Below are positions 1 to 6,113 of a stretch of DNA of 7,761 bases, one piece after another (positions within the stretch are counted from its first letter, which is position 1; each line of letters starts with the position of its first letter). The stretch comes from Chloroflexia bacterium (lineage in GTDB: Bacteria; Chloroflexota; Chloroflexia; Thermomicrobiales; UBA6265). The notes below the pieces were generated by a model. It saw only the letters and a list, made by a program, of their open reading frames with translations. It was not told the origin of the DNA and did not search any database. The translations under genes were made by a program, and so were the position numbers. The DNA lies in assembly GCA_030430125.1 (NCBI GenBank), contig JAUIGA010000155.1, forward strand, positions 1 to 7,761, given 5' to 3'.

Positions 1-1
1 G

Positions 2-310
2 TTCGCGCCGTTCCTGCCCTACGTCACCGAGGAGGTGTGGTCGTGGTGCCACGACGGCGACGGCTCCGTGGCCGGCTTCGGCACCGGCTCGATCCACCGG
101 GCGTCGTGGCCCACCTCGGGGCCGCTGCGCGCCGTCGTGGGCGACGCCACCGGCGCCGACGGGGTCCCCTCGCCGCTGGCCGTCGCCGCCGACGTCCTGG
201 GCCGCATCCGCAAGGCCAAGTCCGACGCCAAGGTGTCGATGCGCACCGAGGTGGCGTCGGTGACCGTGACCGACACCGGCGACCGCCTGCGAGCGCTCAT
301 CGACGCCGGT
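2..310 (+). CDS. valS: Valyl-tRNA synthetase, C-terminal fragment (partial at both ends)
   Basis: This is part of the anticodon-binding region of a class I valyl-tRNA synthetase, the cytoplasmic enzyme that charges tRNA-Val. The translation opens with FAPFLPYVTEEVWSW, the conserved helix of this domain in ValRS. It continues through SIHRASWP (the usual 'S-I/V-H-x-A-x-W-P' element) and RIRKAKSDAKVSMRTEV, which resembles actinobacterial ValRS. The gene enters from the left edge, so the catalytic part is outside the window. The similarity stops near RLRALIDAG at about position 310; the frame stays open to 772 but the residues after that are not ValRS. The normal C-terminus is therefore missing. 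All 96 codons from 2 to 289 end in G or C, unlike the genes downstream. I infer a piece of a different, very GC-rich genome or a join artefact. The family call is firm; the right end is accurate to about 20 bases. Confidence 0.82.
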
Positions 311-356
311 CCTGCCGCAGCGACCTCGACCTTCACTGCGCTCGACCCGTCGACGT

Positions 357-512
357 ACACCGACACCGACGTCCACCGCGACACCGATCCTGGAACCCAC
401 CGCCACACCGTCACCGACACCGGAACCTACCGCCACGCCGACGACTCCTCCGCAGCCAACCGCAACCCCCACCGGCACGCCCACGCCGACACCGCGCCCA
501 ACCCCGACACCG
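357..512 (+). repeat. Low-complexity ACC/CCG coding tract (Thr-Pro linker)
   Basis: This is an irregular run of ACA/ACC/ACG and CCG/CCC/CCT codons that encodes the Thr-Pro linker of the secreted protein. The motif ACCGACACCG recurs within it. One 17-base stretch (407-423) matches 263-279 inside the valS fragment at 16 of 17 positions, exactly 144 bases away. Tracts like this are prone to slippage and to assembly errors. It is a coding low-complexity region, not a CRISPR array or a mobile-element repeat. Confidence 0.6.
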
Positions 513-1307
513 CAGGTGTTCCAGCCTCCCGCCGTCGTGCCGACCCTGCCGCCGGAGGCGCCGCCACCCGCGGCCGCGACCTCCGCCGCACCCATCGGCT
601 GCAGCGGCGATCCCGGCCCGATCAGCGACGACGATCTGCCGCGGAACCTGCCGTCATCGCTCCAGTACGGCGGCACCGGCTACCGGTTTGCCGAATCTGC
701 GCCGGTCGAGACGCTCGGCGAGCTGACCCGCGTCGGCTGCGTCGGCCCGTTCGACGCGTTCACCAGCGATGAATCCGGCGTGCTCTACCTCACCCTCCCG
801 TCCGTCGCCGACACCGCCTTCCGCTTCGAGGCGACGTCGTCGTTCTCGGTCGCCTTCGAGGTCACGGCCGACCCGCGCGTGCTTGTGCTGCAGGGCGAGG
901 GGGACCAGCCGGACATTCGCTACACCGCCGCCGATCCCCTGGTACGGTCGGTCTACTCCAGCGTCACCCTCATCCTCTATGTCGCCGACGCGGAGGAGAC
1001 GGAACCCGACCGCGTCCTCGGATACGCCGTCGACCACGACGTCTTCGGCCTCTACCTGTCGGAGGGCGAGGGCGAATCCACGTCCGAGGCGGTCCAGGCG
1101 CAGGCGGAGGCCCTGGGCTTCCACCCGACCCTGACGATCGGCTCCCAGCCGCAGACCTTTGTACTCGTTTCGCTGTGGCAGCCGTTCGGGACGACCACCA
1201 ACGGCTGGGTGACGCTCTACGGTCCGGAAGGCGACCCCACACCGGACCAGCTCGTCGGACTCGATCCGCGCCGCCTCGACTTGCTGGTCTTCGATCGGCA
1301 GGGGTAG
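357..1307 (+). CDS. Partial secreted protein with Thr-Pro-rich linker, function unknown
   Basis: The frame is open from 270 to the TAG at 1305-1307. Convincing protein starts near 357 with about 50 residues of TPTPTSTATP-like sequence, a linker type common in exported Chloroflexota proteins. A Pro/Ala-rich stretch follows. From about position 598 there is a roughly 235-residue folded-looking domain starting GCSGDPGP, with a second cysteine in TRVGCVGPF and many short beta-like segments. I do not recognise the domain. A linker like this normally sits between a signal peptide or membrane segment and an extracellular domain, so an exported location is inferred. No ATG, ribosome site or signal peptide lies upstream in frame. 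The GTG at 516 is inside the linker and has no clear ribosome-binding site, so I treat the gene as lacking its N-terminus. Upstream in the neighbouring frame (311-358) the residues TSTFTA and PSTYT also look linker-like, which would fit a one-base indel near 358. It converges on the LacI gene. Confidence 0.6.
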   Translation, partial: TPTPTSTATPILEPTATPSPTPEPTATPTTPPQPTATPTGTPTPTPRPTPTPQVFQPPAVVPTLPPEAPPPAAATSAAPIGCSGDPGPISDDDLPRNLPSSLQYGGTGYRFAESAPVETLGELTRVGCVGPFDAFTSDESGVLYLTLPSVADTAFRFEATSSFSVAFEVTADPRVLVLQGEGDQPDIRYTAADPLVRSVYSSVTLILYVADAEETEPDRVLGYAVDHDVFGLYLSEGEGESTSEAVQAQAEALGFHPTLTIGSQPQTFVLVSLWQPFGTTTNGWVTLYGPEGDPTPDQLVGLDPRRLDLLVFDRQG

Positions 1308-1316
1308 CAACTCGCC

Positions 1317-1376
1317 GGCGGCGTCTCTCTCCATACCGACGGCGATCTGTCCGTGGCAAGCGACAGAGAGGCGGCC
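1317..1376. terminator. Weak stem-loop between convergent genes
   Basis: The 85-base gap between the stop of the secreted-protein gene (1307) and the stop of the LacI gene (1393) contains an imperfect inverted repeat. Its arms are 1317-1330 and 1363-1376, with 11 pairs, three mismatches and a core TCTCT/AGAGA. The 32-base loop can form a small inner ACGG/CCGT stem. A bidirectional terminator would be expected between converging genes, but there is no T-tract on either side and the loop is long. The call rests mainly on position. Confidence 0.22.
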
Positions 1377-1392
1377 CGGGTCAAGGACGCGA

Positions 1393-2460
1393 TCATTGCT
1401 GGCGCGGTGGGGCTGTGGACTGTCTCCCAACAAACGAGCACTCAACCAGGTGGTCCGTCGGCTCGAAATCCTCATCCGAGTCGTGTGTGCTGCAGAGTTG
1501 GGCCGCTGCCATGCGACCCATCTCGTAGAACGGAAGCGCCACCGTCGAAAGCGCGGGCCTCAGGTACATCGATAGCAACCGCTGGTCATCGAAACCGACG
1601 ATGGAAATATCGTCAGGAATGCACTTGCCGAGATCCCTGGCGGCATCGTACGCGCCCATGGCCATGCGGTCAGTACCGCAGAACAGAGCGGTAGGAGGAT
1701 CGGCAAGCGTCAGCAACTCCCGCGCGAGCCGGTAGCCGTCATCCGCGTTGGCGTTGCCGTTCCGAACCAGGTTCGCATCGAACGCCACGTCGGCCTGATT
1801 GAGGGCTCGCCAGTATCCTTCCAGCCGGCCTTCGGATGCCAGCTTGACCTGGTCTGGCCCAATGTTGATGAACCCAATGCGCCGATGTCCGGCCTGAACA
1901 AGCGCGTCAGTGGCCGAGAAGCCCCCGCCGACCTCGTCGGGCCGGACACTGGCGAAGCCGTCTTCGCTGCTGTAGCAATCGAGCAGTACAGCCGGGACCT
2001 CTCGCAGATTTTCTGGTGGTGCCACCTCGTGGTGTGCCATGGAGGCATAGATCACGCCGTTGACCCGGCGCTCGAGCAGCTCTTCGATAGCGGCTCGCTC
2101 GATCACGGGATCTCCACCGGTGTTGACGATGATCATCAGGTGTCCACGATCCCAGGCACCATCCTGCGCACCGCGAATCATGTCGCCAGCAAATGGCGAA
2201 GATGCCAGGACGTCAGTGACGAACCCGATGCTTCGCGACGAGCTGGTCCGCAGCATCTTCGCCGCGGCATTCGGCCGGTATCGCAACCGCCTGACGGCTT
2301 CCCAGACGCGATGCCGGGTCTCTTCGGAAATGCTGGGCCCTTCAACGTGGTTGATCACGAAGGACACCGTAGTTTGCGAGACACCAGCGAGCTCGGCGAC
2401 ATCCTTCATTGTGGCGTGCCGCTTCCGTTTTTCCCGCGATGATCTCGGTCCATCCATCAT
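1393..2460 (-). CDS. LacI/GalR-family transcriptional regulator
   Basis: The 355-residue product has the normal LacI-family length and layout. The N-terminal helix-turn-helix spans about residues 18-50 (TMKDVAELAGVSQTTVSFVI). The hinge follows at about 51-75, with YRPNAAAKMLRT. A periplasmic-binding-protein-like effector domain runs to the end, including SIGFVTDVL, RRIGFINIG, TALFCGTDRMAMGAYDAA and ISIVGFDD. The protein ends in the family's usual 'VEC-FVGRQSTAPP' type tail. The start at 2460 is preceded by GGAGAGGG (2476-2469 on the minus strand) eight bases upstream; the next codon is also ATG and could serve. The gene is divergent from the sugar-transport/GH32 operon, the standard arrangement for a local repressor. 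I infer that it binds the dyads between the two genes and responds to sucrose, fructose or a derivative. The ligand cannot be read from the sequence. Confidence 0.95.
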   Translation of the reverse strand: MMDGPRSSREKRKRHATMKDVAELAGVSQTTVSFVINHVEGPSISEETRHRVWEAVRRLRYRPNAAAKMLRTSSSRSIGFVTDVLASSPFAGDMIRGAQDGAWDRGHLMIIVNTGGDPVIERAAIEELLERRVNGVIYASMAHHEVAPPENLREVPAVLLDCYSSEDGFASVRPDEVGGGFSATDALVQAGHRRIGFINIGPDQVKLASEGRLEGYWRALNQADVAFDANLVRNGNANADDGYRLARELLTLADPPTALFCGTDRMAMGAYDAARDLGKCIPDDISIVGFDDQRLLSMYLRPALSTVALPFYEMGRMAAAQLCSTHDSDEDFEPTDHLVECSFVGRQSTAPPRQQ

Positions 2461-2562
2461 GGTTGATGCCCTCTCCGAGTCGACCGGCTCAACTGCGAGC
2501 CAATAGTTGGCGCACCTTGGGCATGAAGCAGACCTCGCTCACACCAGCGCGAATTCACTCCG

Positions 2563-2575
2563 GGGTTGACAACCC
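2563..2575. promoter_or_regulatory. Perfect 13-bp dyad over the -35 box
   Basis: GGGTTGACAACCC has six-base arms, GGGTTG and CAACCC, around a single A and no mismatch. It contains the -35 hexamer of the candidate operon promoter. A regulator site is plausible, but the motif does not look like the usual central-CG LacI-family operator. Confidence 0.4.
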
Positions 2576-2593
2576 GCATGACCATGATAGTCT
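2566..2593 (+). promoter_or_regulatory. Candidate sigma-70-type promoter for the sugar operon
   Basis: A perfect TTGACA (-35, 2566-2571) is followed after 16 bases by TAGTCT (2588-2593). The latter keeps the three most conserved -10 bases (T, A and final T) but not the others. Transcription would start near 2600 and leave a leader of about 160 bases before the ATG at 2763. The -35 box lies inside the perfect dyad 2563-2575, so a protein bound there would block the promoter. The -35 is strong and the -10 weak. Confidence 0.42.
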
Positions 2594-2596
2594 ACC

Positions 2597-2612
2597 AGTA
2601 ATAGCATTTACT
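2597..2612. promoter_or_regulatory. Imperfect 16-bp dyad AGTAA...TTACT
   Basis: AGTAATAGCATTTACT pairs at six of eight positions: the five outer pairs and the central G-C. It lies around the predicted transcription start. It directly abuts the next dyad, and its right arm TTTACT (2607-2612) is repeated at 2620-2625, giving three AGTAA/TTACT half-sites in 29 bases. It may be a second or overlapping operator. Confidence 0.4.
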
Positions 2613-2623
2613 AAATCGCTTTA
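2612..2623. promoter_or_regulatory. LacI-family operator candidate (TAAATCGCTTTA)
   Basis: This dyad has a central CG (2617-2618) and AAA/TTT arms and fits the general LacI/GalR operator form AAANCGNTTT. Five of six pairs match. It lies just downstream of the predicted transcription start of the sugar operon, where bound repressor would block initiation or elongation. The adjacent divergent LacI-type gene makes it the most likely target site in the window. Confidence 0.5.
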
Positions 2624-2626
2624 CTT

Positions 2627-2650
2627 CCTCGCGTTCGCGGTAGCGCGAGG
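2627..2650 (+). promoter_or_regulatory. Stem-loop in the operon leader
   Basis: CCTCGCG (2627-2633) pairs perfectly with CGCGAGG (2644-2650). A T-G and a T-A pair extend the stem to nine pairs around the six-base loop CGCGGT. It would form near the 5' end of the predicted leader RNA. There is no T-tract, so a 5' stabilising structure is more likely than a terminator; the function is inferred only. Confidence 0.4.
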
Positions 2651-2672
2651 ATCGTCCAGATGGAGCTGCGAA

Positions 2673-2686
2673 GCCCCACCAGGGGC
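2673..2686 (+). promoter_or_regulatory. Small perfect GC hairpin in the leader
   Basis: GCCCC (2673-2677) and GGGGC (2682-2686) pair perfectly around the four-base loop ACCA. The hairpin is in the leader about 65 bases before the ribosome-binding site at 2751-2756, so it does not cover the start region. Its role is unknown. Confidence 0.3.
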
Positions 2687-2762
2687 CAACTGTCCTCCAC
2701 CTGCGAGAGCGAGGCGGTAGCACGGATGCTGGAAGATCGCGGTCGGTACGAGGAGGACAACG

Positions 2763-4190
2763 ATGAGTACACGCGAGCGTCGCTTCAATCGACGGAAGTT
2801 CGTCTTTACCGCGTCGGTCGGTGCCGCGGCGGCATCCGCAGCCGTTGGCGCAACGGGACCTGCGTCTGCGACCGGCGTAGCCAGGCGAGAGCACTACGCC
2901 TTCATGCAGGATGACCAGACGCTGCGGATAGCCCTCAATGGCGCACAGGTCGGAGAGGCCGATGAGGCACTTGCCGCCGGCTTCGAGGAGCAGTTTCCTG
3001 GGTCGCAGATCGAGTTCATCCCCCTCCAGGGAACGGACTGGAACGACTACTTCGCCAAACTCCTCACCCTGATCGCGTCCGGCACGGTGCCCGATCTCAC
3101 CACGGTTGCCACCGAAGGTACGCAGCTGTTCGCGGGTCAGGGGCTGGGCACTCCGCTCGACGACTATGTGAACCAGGACAAGGAAACCCTGCAGGAGTAC
3201 TTCGCGGACGTTCATCCCTCGCTCGTCGAGGCGATGATGTACGAAGGCAGCCTCTACCAGCTCCCGTTCGACTGGAATGCCGCCAACATGTACTTCAACC
3301 TGACCGCCCTCGGGGAGGCTGGCATGGAAATGCCGGCCGAAGACTGGACCAAGGACGACTTCTATGACCTTGCCGTGGCGCTCTCAGGCGAGGGTGGAGG
3401 GCCGCCGTTCGGATACGGTTGGGTGAATCGTCTGTGGGGAGGCTGGATGCCGTGGATCTTCGTCAATGGCAGCAACCTGCTCACGGAGGAGCGCGCACCG
3501 GGCGGAGAGTGGCTCTGGGACAGTTTCTACAGTGACAACAAAGCCGCCGCTGGGCGTGGCGGGGGCTGGCGGTGGCCAGAACCTCAGGCGAACGTTGCGG
3601 CCAATGTCGAAGCCCTTGACTTCATGCTTCAACTGCTCAGCGAAGGTGTAACGCCGACGGCCGAAGTGGGCGGTGGCGAATTGCTGCAGGGGTTCTTCAC
3701 CAGCGGTGATGTCCGCCTGACTCCGGCGGGTGGCTTTTGGGCTGGCGGCCTGCACAACGCCGGCATGGCGCCAGACACGTTCGACGTTCAGTACTTCCCG
3801 CAGTGGAAGAGCCAGCGCCATCAATTCGGCACTGCCGGCATGGTGATGATCCAGGACGGACAGAACAAGGATCTCGCCTGGGAGTACATGAAGTACCACG
3901 TCAGCAAATCGACCATGGAGCTGTTCTTCGCGGACAATCCCACGACGCCAGCTCGCCGCTCGATGATGACCGAGGAGCAGTACGCGACGACCGGGCCCAG
4001 CAACTGGGAAGTCTTCTACGGCACCCTCGACAAGTTCCCGGAAACGGCACCCATCCCCGCTCCGCCGCAATCCAATGAGATGACAGCCATTTTCATGAGC
4101 CACACGAGTCAGGCCATGAGTGGCCAGGTCGGCGCGCAGACCGCGCTCGACAACATGCAGCGCGATCTCGAAGAGCTCTTCAGCTCTTAG
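2763..4190 (+). CDS. ABC transporter sugar-binding protein, Tat-exported (family 1)
   Basis: The 475-residue product is an extracellular solute-binding protein of the CUT1 (maltose/oligosaccharide-type) group. It captures a sugar outside the membrane and delivers it to the two permeases that follow. The N-terminus carries a twin-arginine signal: NRRKFVF at residues 9-15, then an Ala-rich hydrophobic segment and a likely cleavage motif ASA at 34-36. The mature part begins with QTLRIALNG and has the family's early segment 'F-E-E-Q-F-P-G-S-Q-I-E-F' and the PDLTTVATEGTQLFAGQGL region. Aromatic clusters (RLWGGWMPW, GGGWRW, PAGGFWAGG) would suit stacking on sugar rings. No cysteine occurs in the whole protein, so it is not a lipoprotein. 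AGGAGG lies six bases before the ATG, which supports this start. It is the first gene of the operon divergent from the LacI-type regulator. A fructose-containing ligand is inferred from the GH32 gene downstream. Confidence 0.94.
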   Translation: MSTRERRFNRRKFVFTASVGAAAASAAVGATGPASATGVARREHYAFMQDDQTLRIALNGAQVGEADEALAAGFEEQFPGSQIEFIPLQGTDWNDYFAKLLTLIASGTVPDLTTVATEGTQLFAGQGLGTPLDDYVNQDKETLQEYFADVHPSLVEAMMYEGSLYQLPFDWNAANMYFNLTALGEAGMEMPAEDWTKDDFYDLAVALSGEGGGPPFGYGWVNRLWGGWMPWIFVNGSNLLTEERAPGGEWLWDSFYSDNKAAAGRGGGWRWPEPQANVAANVEALDFMLQLLSEGVTPTAEVGGGELLQGFFTSGDVRLTPAGGFWAGGLHNAGMAPDTFDVQYFPQWKSQRHQFGTAGMVMIQDGQNKDLAWEYMKYHVSKSTMELFFADNPTTPARRSMMTEEQYATTGPSNWEVFYGTLDKFPETAPIPAPPQSNEMTAIFMSHTSQAMSGQVGAQTALDNMQRDLEELFSS

Positions 4191-4205
4191 CCGAGACCAG
4201 ACACC

Positions 4206-4249
4206 TGTCCCCGGATCCGGTGCGCACGAGCCCATCGGGTCCCGGGGCA
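4206..4249 (+). promoter_or_regulatory. Long intercistronic stem-loop between binding-protein and permease genes
   Basis: In the 92-base gap, 4206-4221 pairs with 4234-4249 in 15 of 16 positions (three of them G-U in RNA, one C-C mismatch) around a 12-base loop. No T-tract follows, and the permease ribosome-binding site AGGAG (4270-4274) lies beyond it. In other ABC operons, such as malE-malF, structures at this position protect the upstream message and let the binding protein be made in excess. I infer the same here. Confidence 0.55.
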
Positions 4250-4282
4250 GATCGATGTGCCTGACGCCCAGGAGCGCCACCA

Positions 4283-5233
4283 ATGATCGAGGCAACATCA
4301 CCGGCAGTTCAGCGGCCTGGCTTGCTTGGACGACTCACCGAACCCACCCTCAGCGGCATGGCACGCCGGCGCGCATTGATGGGGTACCTGTTCATCCTGC
4401 CAACCTTGCTGGCAATCATCCTGTTCACAGCTGGTCCGGTTGTCGCGTCGTTTGGCCTGAGTTTCTTCCAATGGAACGTGATCGATCCTCCGGTGTTTGT
4501 GGGGCTCGACAACTTCCAGCGCCTGGCACAGGACGAGCGCGCGTTGACCAGCTTCGTCACGACCGGAAAGTTCGTGGTCCTGGCGGTGGGGCTGCAGATC
4601 ATCTTCTCGCTGCTGATGGCACTGGGCGTGCAGAGTCTGCAGTCCAGAGGGCTTCGCTCCTTCTTCCGAACCGCATACTTTCTTCCGCTGCTCACCTCCG
4701 CGGCATCCATATCCATCGTTCTGGCCTACATGTTCCATCAGAACTTCGGCGTTATCAATTTCTATCTCGGCAAGCTCGGCATCGACCCGATTCCCTGGCT
4801 CAACTCGCCGGGCTGGGCACTGATGGCCATAGTCCTCGCCTACGTCTGGCAACAGATCGGCTTCACCTTCATCGTCTTTACCGGCGGATTGACCACGATC
4901 CCCAAAGACATCCTGGAAGCGGCCGATCTCGATGGGGCCACCGGTTTGCGACGACTCTGGACGATCACCATTCCACTCCTCAGCCCGACCCTCCTCTTCG
5001 TTGGTGTCACGGGAGTCATCTCTGCACTCCAGGTCTTTGCCGAGCCATACGTCATGACCAACGGGGGTCCTGGCGACTCGACGCGGACCGTCGTGATGAT
5101 CCTCTACGAATCCGCCTTCAGTTTCCTGCAGATCGGCTATGGGTCAGCCATCGCCGTGGTGCTCTTTGCCATCATCCTGCTGGTGACGGCACTCCAGTTC
5201 AAGCTGAGCAGCCGCTGGGTGTTCTACCAGTAA
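4283..5233 (+). CDS. ABC sugar transporter permease, MalF/UgpA type
   Basis: The 316-residue inner-membrane subunit forms half of the translocation channel of a CUT1 importer. Six membrane segments can be placed at roughly residues 33-60, 93-118, 126-150, 178-200, 236-256 and 286-305. The cytoplasmic EAA loop, which contacts the ATPase, is clear: EAADLDGATGLRRLW from residue 212, followed by TITIPLLSP. The MalF-type element NGGPGDSTRT (260-269) precedes the last membrane segment. AGGAG at 4270-4274 lies eight bases before the ATG. A later Met (residue 26) is possible but has less support. The gene follows the binding-protein gene and precedes the partner permease by 13 bases, so the two are probably co-translated. 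Confidence 0.95.
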   Translation: MIEATSPAVQRPGLLGRLTEPTLSGMARRRALMGYLFILPTLLAIILFTAGPVVASFGLSFFQWNVIDPPVFVGLDNFQRLAQDERALTSFVTTGKFVVLAVGLQIIFSLLMALGVQSLQSRGLRSFFRTAYFLPLLTSAASISIVLAYMFHQNFGVINFYLGKLGIDPIPWLNSPGWALMAIVLAYVWQQIGFTFIVFTGGLTTIPKDILEAADLDGATGLRRLWTITIPLLSPTLLFVGVTGVISALQVFAEPYVMTNGGPGDSTRTVVMILYESAFSFLQIGYGSAIAVVLFAIILLVTALQFKLSSRWVFYQ

Positions 5234-5246
5234 GAAGGACCGATTC

Positions 5247-6113
5247 ATGGCCAGCCACACTGCCGTCACCACGCCCCACCGCCAGCGGCGCCGAGTCAAC
5301 CCGGGCAGGATCGTCACGATCCTCCTGCTGTTCGGTGCCAGCATTTTCATGCTCGCACCGATTCTGTTCACGGTATCGACATCGCTGCGCACCCCGATCG
5401 AATCATTCAGGCTGCCGCCAGAATGGATACCGACCGACCCCAGCTGGAGCAACTACCGGGCCGTTTTCGATACAATTCCGCTGGGAACGTACTTCCTCAA
5501 CAGCACGGTGGTCACGTTGTCGGTCGTGATCGGCCAGATCGTCACGGCAGCCCTGGCAGGTTACGCATTCGCCAGGCTCGAGTTCCCGGCCCGGAACTTC
5601 CTCTTCTGGTTGATCCTCGCCACGTTGATGATCCCGCTGCAAGCGACCATCATTCCGGTGTTCGTGCTGATCAGCGAGGTCAACCTTGCGGACACCCTGG
5701 CTTCGCTGATACTACCGGCGCTTGCGTCCGCATTCGGAACCTTCCTGATGCGCCAGTACTTCATGCAGATTCCAGACGATTTCGAGAGCGCGGCGCTCCT
5801 CGACGGTGCATCGCAGTGGGAAGTGTTCTATTCGATCTATCTCCCCATGGCCAAGGGTGGATTGGCCGTCCTCGCGGTCCTGACCTTCAATGGGTACTGG
5901 AACGAGTTTCTCCGCCCGCTGATCTTCCTCACAACCGTCGACCACTTCACCCTGCCCCTCGGTCTCGTGAACCTACAGGGGTATATGGGAACGGGCAGCG
6001 TCTCGGTCGTCATGGCTGGCGTGGTCCTGTCACTCCTGCCTGTGCTGGTGATATACGCCATTGGCCAACGCTACCTGGTCGAAGGGCTGATGGTAGGCGG
6101 ACTGAAGGGGTAG
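5247..6113 (+). CDS. ABC sugar transporter permease, MalG type
   Basis: This 288-residue permease is the partner of the preceding MalF-type subunit. It has a short basic N-terminus (HRQRRR at 11-16) and membrane segments at roughly 21-45, 83-108, 118-142, 149-168, 203-226 and 252-274. The EAA loop reads ESAALLDGASQWEVFYSIYLP (about 180-200). The C-terminus GQRYLVEGLMVGGLKG is the usual ending of the MalG-like family, so the gene is full length. GAAGGA (5234-5239), immediately after the previous stop codon, gives a seven-base spacing to the ATG. No ATPase gene follows; a GH32 gene comes next. The transporter therefore needs an ATPase from elsewhere in the genome. Confidence 0.95.
   Translation: MASHTAVTTPHRQRRRVNPGRIVTILLLFGASIFMLAPILFTVSTSLRTPIESFRLPPEWIPTDPSWSNYRAVFDTIPLGTYFLNSTVVTLSVVIGQIVTAALAGYAFARLEFPARNFLFWLILATLMIPLQATIIPVFVLISEVNLADTLASLILPALASAFGTFLMRQYFMQIPDDFESAALLDGASQWEVFYSIYLPMAKGGLAVLAVLTFNGYWNEFLRPLIFLTTVDHFTLPLGLVNLQGYMGTGSVSVVMAGVVLSLLPVLVIYAIGQRYLVEGLMVGGLKG

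Larger units (their letters stand above)
2461..2762. promoter_or_regulatory. Divergent regulatory region between lacI-type gene and sugar operon
   Basis: This 302-base gene-free region serves both the minus-strand regulator and the plus-strand operon. Its middle (about 2577-2626) is clearly richer in A+T than its surroundings. From left to right it holds the regulator's ribosome-binding site (2469-2476) and a 13-bp dyad GCCAATAGTTGGC (2499-2511). A second 13-bp dyad, GGGTTGACAACCC (2563-2575), overlaps a -35 box. Two AT-rich operator-like dyads (2597-2612 and 2612-2623) follow, then two leader hairpins (2627-2650 and 2673-2686). The operon's ribosome-binding site AGGAGG is at 2751-2756, six bases before the ATG. 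I could not find a convincing promoter for the regulator gene itself. Confidence 0.7.

Noticed and set aside
357..512. Repeat tract considered as a CRISPR or tandem-repeat array
   Set aside because: Units are irregular, there are no spacers, and the tract is explained as Thr-Pro linker codons.
516..518. GTG as a start codon for the secreted protein
   Set aside because: It lies within the Thr-Pro linker, has no clear ribosome-binding site, and the linker continues in frame upstream.
654..1475. Long minus-strand open frame opposite the secreted protein
   Set aside because: It is an Arg-rich, low-complexity translation caused by GC-rich codons on the other strand. No domain is visible, and it overlaps the end of the LacI-type gene.
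3384..4301. 305-codon minus-strand open frame within the binding-protein gene
   Set aside because: It is antisense to a well-supported gene, with no recognisable motif or ribosome-binding site.
4120..5529. 469-codon plus-strand open frame across both permease genes
   Set aside because: It is out of frame with two clear permeases, and the translation is rich in Arg, His and Ser with no membrane segments.
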